Shown: positions 55,284 to 62,686 of the stretch, one piece after another
Position numbering within the stretch: position 1 is the first letter of the stretch
Layout: the number at the start of each line of letters is the position of its first letter
Assembly: GCF_028435365.1 (NCBI RefSeq)
Contig: NZ_JAGTJJ010000024.1
Coordinates: 1 to 64,000 of the forward strand
Direction of reading: 5' to 3'
Length of the DNA: 64,000 nucleotides
Origin: Polyangium jinanense
GTDB lineage: Bacteria; Myxococcota; Polyangia; Polyangiales; Polyangiaceae
Notes under the pieces: generated by a model
What the model saw: only the letters and a program-made list of their open reading frames with translations
The model's database searches: none
What the model was told of the DNA's origin: nothing
Translations under genes and position numbers: made by a program

Positions 55284-56999
55284 CTACTTGCCGCACTTCG
55301 ACGTGACGACCTGCCGGTAGAAACCGAGCTCGTCACGCCAGTACTCGCCGTTGAACGGCCACAGAACGTGCTCGTCGTCCGGCTTGACGACGCCGAACAC
55401 GAGCGCTTCTTCCTTCGTGAGCTGGCCGCTCACGACCTCTTGATCGAGCTTGTTTCGCTCGGCAGCCGTGATGTCGATGAGGATCTTCGAGGCGTCGCGG
55501 AGATGCTCGTTGAGCTCGTCGAGGTAACGCTGGTAGCGCTCCCGCGCGAGGGTGCCCGCGTTGCGTACCGCGAGATCACGAGCGAGCGAAAGCGCGTCCG
55601 TCACGTCGCCACCGACGGGCGAGTTGCGGAACGCAGCCGGCGCCTTCTTGTAACGAGCGTCCTCCTCGTCGAGGACGCGCACGTACTCGAGGTTGCGGAG
55701 GAGCTGGCGATCCGAGAGCGCGTTCTCGACGATCGGCTTGACCGTCGGCGAGAGCGCCGCCTTGCCCGCGCGCACGTCCTTCAAGAAGTCGAAGAACTTC
55801 GTCTCCGCATCCTCGCCCTTGAACCGATTGAGGATCGCCTCGAGCTCCTTCTTGATCGGCTCGTAGCGCTTGCGCATGCGCGCCACGATCGTCGTTGCAT
55901 CCTGGTACTGGCAGATCGTGAACGAGATGACCGCCTTGAGGATGTCCGCCTCCGGATAGAAGGCGTTCGGGAAGTACGGCGACTCGATCGTGTGGATGTT
56001 GCCGAGCGCGTGCGGGTAATCGCCGGCCATGAAGTACGCCCACGACTGCTCGAAGAGCGCGTCGAGCCAGTACTCGCTGCCCACGTCGACGCGGTTCCAG
56101 TACTTGACGGCCGCGCTGAGCTTGTTGCCGTCGATCTTCGGGACGCTGTTGTCGTCGAGGCGGACCGACGCCGAGTAGTACGTGCGCGCCATCGAGAGGA
56201 ACGCGAGATCGCGCATGCGGCTCTCGTCCTCGACGCCCTCGACGCCCTCGTCGAGCGCCCGCACGATCAGCTGGAACGACTTCACCGCGGGCACCGACTT
56301 GCGGAGCTGCACGTTCGAGATGCCCGTGAAGAACTGGGCCTGAACGTAGTACTTGCTCTTCGTGTCGACCTTCCCGAAGAGGCTGATGGCCTCCTCGTAG
56401 TTGCGGTTGCGGTACTTGTACCGGCCGAGCAGGTAGTTGAGCTGCCAGTAGAGATCACGCTGCTGCGGGTTGTTGAACCGCGCGACCTGCTCGCTCTTGT
56501 ACTTACCGACGCGCTCGATGATGTCCGCAGGCTCGGGGAGCTGCGTGGCGAGCTTCGACAACCAGAGCAGCGTCTCGTTGAACTTGAGGTGATTCGTCTT
56601 GTCCGCGATCTCGGAGAAGATCGCGTAGCTCGCCTGGTAAAACTGCAGGCGATAAAGCGCGATCGCGAGGTGATACTGCGCGATCTGCTTGTTGCCCTCG
56701 TCGTCACCCGTCTCGCCGTCGACGACACGCTTCAGGAGCAGCGCCGATTCGCTCCATCGCTCCGCGTCGAACAACCGCTTCGCTTGCGCCGCTTCCTCGG
56801 TCATCTGGCCCGCGGTCACGGGGCCATCGGCCTCGTCCTCGAGCTCGATCTCCTTCGGAGCGGCCTTCTTGTCGTTCTTCTTGGCGTCGCCAGCCTTGGC
56901 CGCCGGCGCCGCCGGAGCCTTGCCCTGCTGGGCAAAGGCCGTCGGCGCCGCGAGCATGGCAGAAGCAAGAAGACAGAGAGTAGCCAGCCCTTTCCGCAT
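55284..56999 (-). CDS. Exported TPR-like protein heading the Glt-like cluster
   Basis: This 571-residue protein has a signal peptide (about 1-24, ending AFAQ) and a Lys/Ala-rich linker. Helical TPR-type pairs follow (QYHLAIALYRLQFYQASYAIF, NYLLGRYKYRNRNYEEAISLF, LFEQSWAYFMAGDYPHAL). The C-terminal third is also helical, and the very end has a lone Cys. It is probably periplasmic. It is the first gene of the minus-strand block and ends 99 bases before the GltD-like start, so co-transcription is likely. I do not know a named Myxococcus counterpart. The ATG at 56999 has GAGG upstream and starts the signal peptide. Confidence 0.85.
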   Translation of the reverse strand: MRKGLATLCLLASAMLAAPTAFAQQGKAPAAPAAKAGDAKKNDKKAAPKEIELEDEADGPVTAGQMTEEAAQAKRLFDAERWSESALLLKRVVDGETGDDEGNKQIAQYHLAIALYRLQFYQASYAIFSEIADKTNHLKFNETLLWLSKLATQLPEPADIIERVGKYKSEQVARFNNPQQRDLYWQLNYLLGRYKYRNRNYEEAISLFGKVDTKSKYYVQAQFFTGISNVQLRKSVPAVKSFQLIVRALDEGVEGVEDESRMRDLAFLSMARTYYSASVRLDDNSVPKIDGNKLSAAVKYWNRVDVGSEYWLDALFEQSWAYFMAGDYPHALGNIHTIESPYFPNAFYPEADILKAVISFTICQYQDATTIVARMRKRYEPIKKELEAILNRFKGEDAETKFFDFLKDVRAGKAALSPTVKPIVENALSDRQLLRNLEYVRVLDEEDARYKKAPAAFRNSPVGGDVTDALSLARDLAVRNAGTLARERYQRYLDELNEHLRDASKILIDITAAERNKLDQEVVSGQLTKEEALVFGVVKPDDEHVLWPFNGEYWRDELGFYRQVVTSKCGK

Positions 57000-57189
57000 T
57001 CGTCGTTCCTCGTCGTTCGGAGGTTGAGGTCGATGAACGCGACCCGAACCGGCCCAAATACCGTTCGTCGAGCGGCTGGATCCGCAGTGGACGGGGCCCT
57101 TCGCAGTCGCGGCTCCCGGCGTATCGTGACCGGAAGCGATGACCAAAAACTTCAATGAGAATCAGCGGATACTTGCGTCTGGCCGCGGA

Positions 57190-57218
57190 TGGTAAAATTA
57201 TGACGGTTGGCTTGTCAA
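57190..57218 (-). promoter_or_regulatory. Candidate promoter of the TPR cluster
   Basis: A perfect minus-strand TTGACA (57218-57213) precedes an A/T-rich stretch. A clear TATAAT is missing (TTTACC or TTACCA at 16-17 bases). It is about 190 bases before the first cluster gene. Confidence 0.35.
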
Positions 57219-57393
57219 GCGGCGGTTTCCGAGCGCTGCGCGGTCCAGGTGCCGCTTCCGACACCTCTCCAGGGAGTGCCTTGGGGCGCGCCAAGGACCC
57301 GTCGGGGTCGCGGGTCGATCACCGGTCAGGCCCGGACCGACACCCCCCATGGACGAAAACCGGCGGTAGTCCGTCGAGTTGTGCATCGAGAGG

Positions 57394-57423
57394 TTGACGG
57401 TCCGTCGCCCCTTCGATTAGCGT
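57394..57423 (+). promoter_or_regulatory. Candidate promoter of the Cys-rich lipoprotein
   Basis: TTGACG (57394-57399) is followed after 18 bases by TAGCGT (57418-57423), about 112 bases before the ATG at 57535. The -10 match is moderate. Confidence 0.4.
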
Positions 57424-57534
57424 CCTCGCTGCTGGCGTCGTTCGCCGAGTCCTCGATGCGGACGCGCGAGCGGCGCGTCGCGCTCGCGCGCCCCGCATGG
57501 AGCAGGGGCGCCCCGGCCCAAGGAGCACGATCTG

Positions 57535-58194
57535 ATGACCCGTTCGATCCTGTCCGGCATGCTTGGTCTGATCAGCGTACTCGCCCTGGGCGGCCTCCCG
57601 GTCGCCTGTCAAAGCGGCGGCGTCGGGGATCCCTGCATCCCCGAAGACGAGTACAAAACCGACTTCGCCGGCTTCAAAGTGACCGAGGAGAACATCGAGT
57701 CGCGCTCCTTCCAGTGCCAGACCCGTATCTGCCTCGTAAACCACTTCCAGGGCCGCGTGAGCTGCCCTTATGGGCAGACGAAGCCCGCAGCCGGCGGCGT
57801 TGCCACGAACGGCTGCCAGACGTCCACCTCGACGGGGGACGACGCGAACAAGGCCTGCTGCATCCCCGGCACCGACACGGTGATCGAGGCCGAGGTCTGC
57901 GGTCAGTGCGCGCCCGACTCGCAGCGTGACGCGGCGCAAGCCGTGTACTGCTCCTGCCGGTGCGGCGTGGCCGATGGCGAGCCGCCGGATCCGAACTTCA
58001 ACTTCTGCGAGTGCCCGACCGGCTACTCGTGCGAGCAGATCCGCCCGAACGTGGGTCTCGGCGACCCGCTGCTCACGGGCAAGTACTGCATCAAGCAGGA
58101 CACGAAGTTCGTCACCGAAGGCACCTGCGGCACGGTCAAGGGTCACTACAACGCGACCCAGTGCAAGGGCGTCGGCTTCACGACCGATAGCTGA
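57535..58194 (+). CDS. Cys-rich lipoprotein of unknown function
   Basis: This 219-residue protein has a lipoprotein signal (lipobox PVAC, Cys25). The mature part has 18 further cysteines in short clusters (ACC, CGQC, CSCRC, CECP), which suggests a disulfide-rich extracellular fold. No family is recognised. A WAP- or EGF-like fold is conceivable, but spacing does not settle it. The ATG at 57535 directly precedes the signal peptide. It diverges from the TPR cluster and may share its control region. The next gene (YraN) follows after 23 bases. Confidence 0.78.
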   Translation: MTRSILSGMLGLISVLALGGLPVACQSGGVGDPCIPEDEYKTDFAGFKVTEENIESRSFQCQTRICLVNHFQGRVSCPYGQTKPAAGGVATNGCQTSTSTGDDANKACCIPGTDTVIEAEVCGQCAPDSQRDAAQAVYCSCRCGVADGEPPDPNFNFCECPTGYSCEQIRPNVGLGDPLLTGKYCIKQDTKFVTEGTCGTVKGHYNATQCKGVGFTTDS

Positions 58195-58217
58195 AACGAG
58201 CCGCGACGCGCACGCCC

Positions 58218-58658
58218 GTGACGCGTCCTCCTCGTCGTCCGTTCGCTTCCTCCACAGCCTCCCCTTCCCCTGACGTCCGAGTCCTTCGGCCGCGTGATGC
58301 GCGTCATCGCGCAGGCGCGCGCGCCGAAGACGCGGCCGCGGATCACTTCGTCCGCATGGGATGCACGATCCTCGGCCGCAACGTGCGCGTGGGGCGCGCC
58401 GAGATCGATCTGCTCGTCCGCGATGGTGTCGTGATCGTGGTCGTCGAGGTGCGTACGCGTGGTCCACGCAGTTACCAACGCGCGCTCGACAGCATCGACG
58501 CACGAAAGCGCGCGCGCCTTCGCGCTGCGGGACAACAGCTCTGGACGTCGAGGTTTGTCCGCGACGAGACGCTCGAGCGCATGCGCTTCGACGCGGTCGC
58601 CGTCGCGTTCACGCCCGACGGCGATCCGCTCGTCGAGCACATCAAAGCAGCGTTCTGA
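58218..58658 (+). CDS. YraN/UPF0102-family endonuclease-like protein
   Basis: This 146-residue protein has the UPF0102 signature: AEDAAADHFVRMGCTILGRN, then GRAEIDLLVRDG and VVEVRTR, a PD-(D/E)xK-type Asp...ExK-like core. Here the last residue of the motif is Arg in place of Lys (EVRTR), as in many family members. A role in DNA repair or recombination is suspected for the family but not established. The GTG at 58218 is the proposed start; the first 30 residues are Pro/Arg-rich and not conserved, so the true start could be further in. Confidence 0.85.
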   Translation: MTRPPRRPFASSTASPSPDVRVLRPRDARHRAGARAEDAAADHFVRMGCTILGRNVRVGRAEIDLLVRDGVVIVVVEVRTRGPRSYQRALDSIDARKRARLRAAGQQLWTSRFVRDETLERMRFDAVAVAFTPDGDPLVEHIKAAF

Positions 58659-58724
58659 TCGGGGTGTGTGAAGTGCGGCGTCGCGTGATCCACGCGATCA
58701 CGTCGACTCGCAATCGTGGAGACG

Positions 58725-59555
58725 TCAGCCGTCGACCTGGGCCTGCATCTCGGCGCGCAGCTTCTTCAACATCGCCACGCCGTCGCTCGAAGCGTCCGCT
58801 TCCACGCGCGCGATCACGGCGTCGATCTGCGCGATCTCGCGCGTCTTCTGCTCGCGGAGGTTGCCGAGCATCTGCTCGAACGACTCGAAGAAGTCCTGCA
58901 TCTCATCGCCTTTGCGCAGGCGCTCGCGCAGAGCGAGGTGACCCTCGCCGACGCGACCGAACATGCGCTTCATCTTGAACACGGGCCCCGCAACCTTGTG
59001 CGTGACGACGATCCCCGCGATCCAGATGCACGCGACGAGGAAGCCGAGCGCGAGCACGAGGCCGAGGATCAAGTTGCGCTGCTGCTCCTCCACCGCGGCC
59101 GCTTGACGTTCGAGCTCGGCGGCCCGTTGCTTCAGGGAGTCCGCGTCCTTTTCGAGGCTCGCTTGCTCTTCTTTGAGCTTCGCCGCGTCGTTCTCCGCGT
59201 CCTTGCCGAACTGCTTCGCGAGCTCGGGCGCATCTTCATACGCCTTCGCGATGTTCATCTTGACGAGCTCGTCGTTCTTCTTCCGCTCGGCGAGCGCGAG
59301 CTGACCGCGCTTCACCGTCTCCTGCCCCTGCGTGACGAGCGCCTTCTGCTGCACGACGGCCTGCCGGCTCTGATCGATCAGCTTGTTGCTCGTCCACCAC
59401 AGAACCGCGCCGAGGAGGAGGGAGACGACGAGCGCGATCGCGGCAAGAAAGCCCGCGTATTTGAGCTGGAAGCGCTTGTCGAGGAGGAAGTTGCGGATGC
59501 GGCGCTGCTGGCGGCCGCTCGTGGCGGCGGGCGGGGTGACAGAAGCCTCGCTCAT
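58725..59555 (-). CDS. Two-span membrane protein with coiled coil and HAMP domain
   Basis: This 276-residue protein has an N-terminal span (about 34-54), a long coiled-coil extracytoplasmic part (about 60-160, rich in Lys/Glu/Gln), a second span (about 162-186) and a HAMP domain (about 188-240, KVAGPVFKMKRMFGRVGEGH). A short helical tail follows. The plan is that of a chemoreceptor or sensor kinase, but no output domain (MA, kinase or cyclase) follows. It could signal through a partner or act as an adaptor. The ATG at 59555 is preceded by a weak site. The HEAT-repeat gene lies 88 bases upstream on the same strand. Confidence 0.82.
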   Translation of the reverse strand: MSEASVTPPAATSGRQQRRIRNFLLDKRFQLKYAGFLAAIALVVSLLLGAVLWWTSNKLIDQSRQAVVQQKALVTQGQETVKRGQLALAERKKNDELVKMNIAKAYEDAPELAKQFGKDAENDAAKLKEEQASLEKDADSLKQRAAELERQAAAVEEQQRNLILGLVLALGFLVACIWIAGIVVTHKVAGPVFKMKRMFGRVGEGHLALRERLRKGDEMQDFFESFEQMLGNLREQKTREIAQIDAVIARVEADASSDGVAMLKKLRAEMQAQVDG

Positions 59556-59643
59556 CGGGGACCTTGCGCGTCTCTTGCCACGGCGCGTGGTGTTTGCCCG
59601 AGGGGTCGCGCCGCGCCGGATCCGCTCCCCTCTCGCTGCGATA

Positions 59644-60447
59644 TCACATCGACGCGACGATCTTCGCGAAGCTGTCGATGGCGTTCTCCACGCACATCTT
59701 CATGAGCACGTTTTCGCTCTGCACGTCGGTCTTGGGCGTGTCGGATTGCGTGAGCTTCGGCGAGAACTCGCCCTGAAGCGCCTTGCCCGGATACGTCCAC
59801 ATGCTCACGCGCACGATCTGCGTGAGGTTTCCATTCTCGTACACCGGCGGCTCGACGCTGGCGATGAGATAAAAGCCCTTCAACTTTTTGCCGTTGACGA
59901 TCTTGCCGCCTTGTGCAGCCGTCTCGCCCTTGGGCGCCACGGCATACCCGGACTTGCCGAGGATCTTCGTCTGCATCGCCGAGCGCACGATCGTTTCGAT
60001 CTCGGGCGCGGGTCGCTTCGTCTTGTTCGAGATCTCGATCGCCACGTAGTACTTCGTGTCGGGGCCGGGAGGCGGAGGCGCGGCCACGCCGCCGCTCTTC
60101 AGCGTGTCGATCGACTTCTGCATCTGCGTCTTCGCGGAGGCGACCTTCTCGTTCTTGATCGCAGCCTGCAGACACGGCAGGCCCGAGGGTTTGCCGAGCT
60201 TGCCGAGCGCGGCGGCCGCAGCGACCTTCACCGAGTCGTTGCCGTCCGCGAGCGCGTCGCAGAGAGGCTTGACAGCGGCGTCGTCGCCCGACGCGCCGAG
60301 CGCGAGCGCAGCCTGCGTTCGCACGCGAAAATCTTCGCTCGTCTTGAGCTGCTGGACGAGATAGCCGGTGCGAGGATCCGCTCGCACGACCTCGGGGGTC
60401 AGGACGAACAACGAGAGGGCCGCGACGACGGGGACGCTCTTTCGCAT
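59644..60447 (-). CDS. Exported HEAT-repeat protein
   Basis: This 267-residue protein has a signal peptide (about 1-23, ending VVRA) and two or three HEAT/Armadillo-like repeats (about 30-105; RVRTQAALALGASGDDAAVKPL, KVAAAAALGKLG). A beta-rich C-terminal domain (about 125-267) follows, with YYVAIEISNKT, GFYLIASVEPP and RVSMWTYPG. It is probably periplasmic, binding a partner through the HEAT part. The C-terminal domain is unknown. The ATG at 60447 begins the signal peptide; upstream codons in the frame are judged non-coding. Confidence 0.8.
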   Translation of the reverse strand: MRKSVPVVAALSLFVLTPEVVRADPRTGYLVQQLKTSEDFRVRTQAALALGASGDDAAVKPLCDALADGNDSVKVAAAAALGKLGKPSGLPCLQAAIKNEKVASAKTQMQKSIDTLKSGGVAAPPPPGPDTKYYVAIEISNKTKRPAPEIETIVRSAMQTKILGKSGYAVAPKGETAAQGGKIVNGKKLKGFYLIASVEPPVYENGNLTQIVRVSMWTYPGKALQGEFSPKLTQSDTPKTDVQSENVLMKMCVENAIDSFAKIVASM

Positions 60448-60763
60448 TCGAGCTCCGAAGATACACGATGCGCGCGGACGAATGGAGAAAGCTGGCGTCG
60501 AATCGGAGGTCGTGGAGTACTCGAGCACGCGATCACCCGTCTTCTTCATCCTGCACCTCACCCGTACCTCGACGCAGAGCGGCACGACTCGGTCGCTTCG
60601 CCAAGGAGCGACCTCGACCATTCGAGATCCGCCGCGCCTGTCACGCGCGGAGGAACCGTGGAGGCTTGGACGTGCCTCGACCGAGCTCGCTTCAACGCGC
60701 GGCCTGACCATGACATCGGCGGAAGCGCTGGTCGCGCGGGGCGATCCCGCATATAGGAAGGGG
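60448..60763. other. Divergent intergenic region
   Basis: This 316-base region lies between the HEAT-repeat gene (minus) and the beta-sandwich protein gene (plus). I see only the short palindrome GAGTACTC (about 60517-60524) and a TATAGG just before the plus-strand start. No promoter can be assigned with confidence. Confidence 0.45.
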
Positions 60764-62557
60764 ATGTCCCGCAGCCGAGGTGCCAAGGCGAGAGCCTCGT
60801 CGCGCCCGCTGTGCGCGCTCGTCTCCTTGCTGTTCCTGCTCCTCTCGGCGTCCGTCATGGCGCAGACCCGAGGATCCGGGGGCGCAATTCGCATCCAGGT
60901 GCGAGGCGGCGCGCAGATCAGCGCAGCCGCGACGGTCGAGCCGTCCGGCACGATCGTCCGAGGCGAGCTGCTCGACGACGCAGGCGCCGCCGTGGCCGGC
61001 GCGACGATCACGCTCCGCGCGATCGCAGACGGAGGCGCCGCCGTCAACCTGCCGACGCCCTCGACGTGTGACGCAACGGCACGAAGGTCGCGACGCTCCG
61101 TTCGCCTGGTCGGCACGGACGCCTACGAGATGCAGACCGACGATCGGGGAGCGTTCTGCGTACGCGCCGGCGCGCCGATCGGACAGGCGTCGATCAAGCT
61201 CCGCTTCGAAGGCGACGAGCTGCGCGATCCAGCCGAGAGCGTGGTCCGCCTCGACGCAGCCGACGCGCCGCTCGCGCGCACCATCCTCCGCTTCGAACCT
61301 GCGCCCGACGTGATCGATCTCGATCGCGAGACCGTGCTGCTCACGGGATCGCTGCGCGTCGATCGCGCCGGGTCGTCCCGATCCACCACCGCGCGCCGCG
61401 AAGGGCTCGCGATCAAACTCGAGGACGAACGCGGCGAGCGCATCGCGGAAGGGCAGACGGGCGGCGATGGTCGCGTGCGCTTCGAGATCCCGAGCGCGTC
61501 GTTTCCCGGTCCAGGATCGGGCGAGCTGCGCCTGCGCTTCGAAGGTACGACGACGCTCGCGAAGACGACGACGACGCAGCCGATCGTCAGGCGCGCCGAG
61601 GTGCGGCTCGCGCTCGCGCATCCCGTCGACGCGGCGGATCCGGAGGACGGCGTCGGGATCGACGTGGACGTCACGACATCGCGAGGCCCCGTGACGGGCG
61701 GCGTGGTCGAGGCGCTGCGCGGGAGCGAGAGCGTGGGCGCGGGCGCGGTGCAGGGCGGCAAGGCACACGTCATCGCTTCGTTCGCGCTCGAGCGTGCCGG
61801 CGTCGTGCCGTTGACGCTGCGGTACGTGCCCGCCGCGCCTTTCTACAAGTCGGGGGCGAACCTCCAGGTCGACGTGAACGTCAAGGGACCCGGCATCGCG
61901 CGGCAGGTCTTGATCGCGATCGTGGTACTCGCAGTGACCGCGTGGATCGTCTTCGGCTGGCGGCGCGCGCCCATGCCGCCGAAGAAAGACGAGGACGACG
62001 AAGCGCATCCCGTTCCCTCGGGACGCGCCGGCGTCGAGGTCGTGCGAGCGTCGACGGGACAGGGTGGTTATCGTGGCTCGGTGCTCGACGCGCACGATGG
62101 AATCCCGATCGCCGGCGCGCGGCTCGCCGTGGTGGCGCCCGCGTTCCAAGGCGATGGTGTCATCGCGCGCGCGACCGCCGACGAACGTGGAACCTTCGTG
62201 CTGGATGTGCCCTACCGCAGCGATGCGCGCCTCGTGATCGAAGCGGACGAGCACAGCAGGTACGAGCAGGCGCTCCCTCCGCCGGGAGTGCTCCGCGTCG
62301 CCCTGATCACCCGCCGCCGCACGCTGCTCGAGCGGCTCGTGAAATGGGCGCGCCGCACCGGAGCGCCTTTCGACATGCAACCCGAGCCGACCCCCGGACA
62401 CGTACGGCGGGCGGCTTTCCGCGCGAACAACGCGGAAATCGAGTCCTGGGCGCGAGCCCTCGAGCAGGCTGCCTACGGCTCCACCGTCGTCGACGAGGGG
62501 GTCGAAGCCGCGCTCCTCAACGACGAACCCAGAGGCGGCCGAAAGCCGGCGGGATGA
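60764..62557 (+). CDS. Membrane-anchored beta-sandwich (carboxypeptidase-regulatory-like) protein
   Basis: This 597-residue protein has a signal peptide (about 1-30, ending VMAQ). Several Ig-like/CarboxypepD_reg-like sandwich modules follow in the extracytoplasmic part: VRGELLDDAGAAVAGATITL, then an EGLAIKLEDERGERIAEG unit. One membrane span lies at about 383-403 (QVLIAIVVLAVTAWIVFGW). Another sandwich module (about 430-510, YRGSVLDAHDGIPIAGARL) and a helical tail lie on the other side. A sandwich module on the cytosolic side is unusual. The role is unknown, perhaps envelope adhesion or scaffold. The ATG at 60764 is preceded by AGGAAGGGG. Confidence 0.82.
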   Translation: MSRSRGAKARASSRPLCALVSLLFLLLSASVMAQTRGSGGAIRIQVRGGAQISAAATVEPSGTIVRGELLDDAGAAVAGATITLRAIADGGAAVNLPTPSTCDATARRSRRSVRLVGTDAYEMQTDDRGAFCVRAGAPIGQASIKLRFEGDELRDPAESVVRLDAADAPLARTILRFEPAPDVIDLDRETVLLTGSLRVDRAGSSRSTTARREGLAIKLEDERGERIAEGQTGGDGRVRFEIPSASFPGPGSGELRLRFEGTTTLAKTTTTQPIVRRAEVRLALAHPVDAADPEDGVGIDVDVTTSRGPVTGGVVEALRGSESVGAGAVQGGKAHVIASFALERAGVVPLTLRYVPAAPFYKSGANLQVDVNVKGPGIARQVLIAIVVLAVTAWIVFGWRRAPMPPKKDEDDEAHPVPSGRAGVEVVRASTGQGGYRGSVLDAHDGIPIAGARLAVVAPAFQGDGVIARATADERGTFVLDVPYRSDARLVIEADEHSRYEQALPPPGVLRVALITRRRTLLERLVKWARRTGAPFDMQPEPTPGHVRRAAFRANNAEIESWARALEQAAYGSTVVDEGVEAALLNDEPRGGRKPAG

Positions 62558-62621
62558 CGTGAACCGCCCCCGCCTCCCCCACCCGTGCGCTCCCTTTGCC
62601 CTCGCGCGCAGAGCACACACG

Positions 62622-62649
62622 TTGACGTACGGGTACCGTCCCATATAGT
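62622..62649 (+). promoter_or_regulatory. Sigma-70-like promoter for ftsY
   Basis: TTGACG (62622-62627), a 16-base spacer, and TATAGT (62644-62649), about 37 bases before the GTG start. This is the clearest housekeeping promoter in the window. Confidence 0.75.
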
Positions 62650-62686
62650 CGCGAACCAGTTCGCGGACCGCTGGAGAACGCACATC

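Larger units (their letters stand above)
57000..57534. other. Divergent control region of the Glt-like cluster
   Basis: This 535-base region lies between the first cluster gene (minus) and the Cys-rich lipoprotein gene (plus). It includes an unusually A/T-rich patch near 57150-57202. Candidate promoters are listed separately. No credible gene is seen. Confidence 0.6.
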
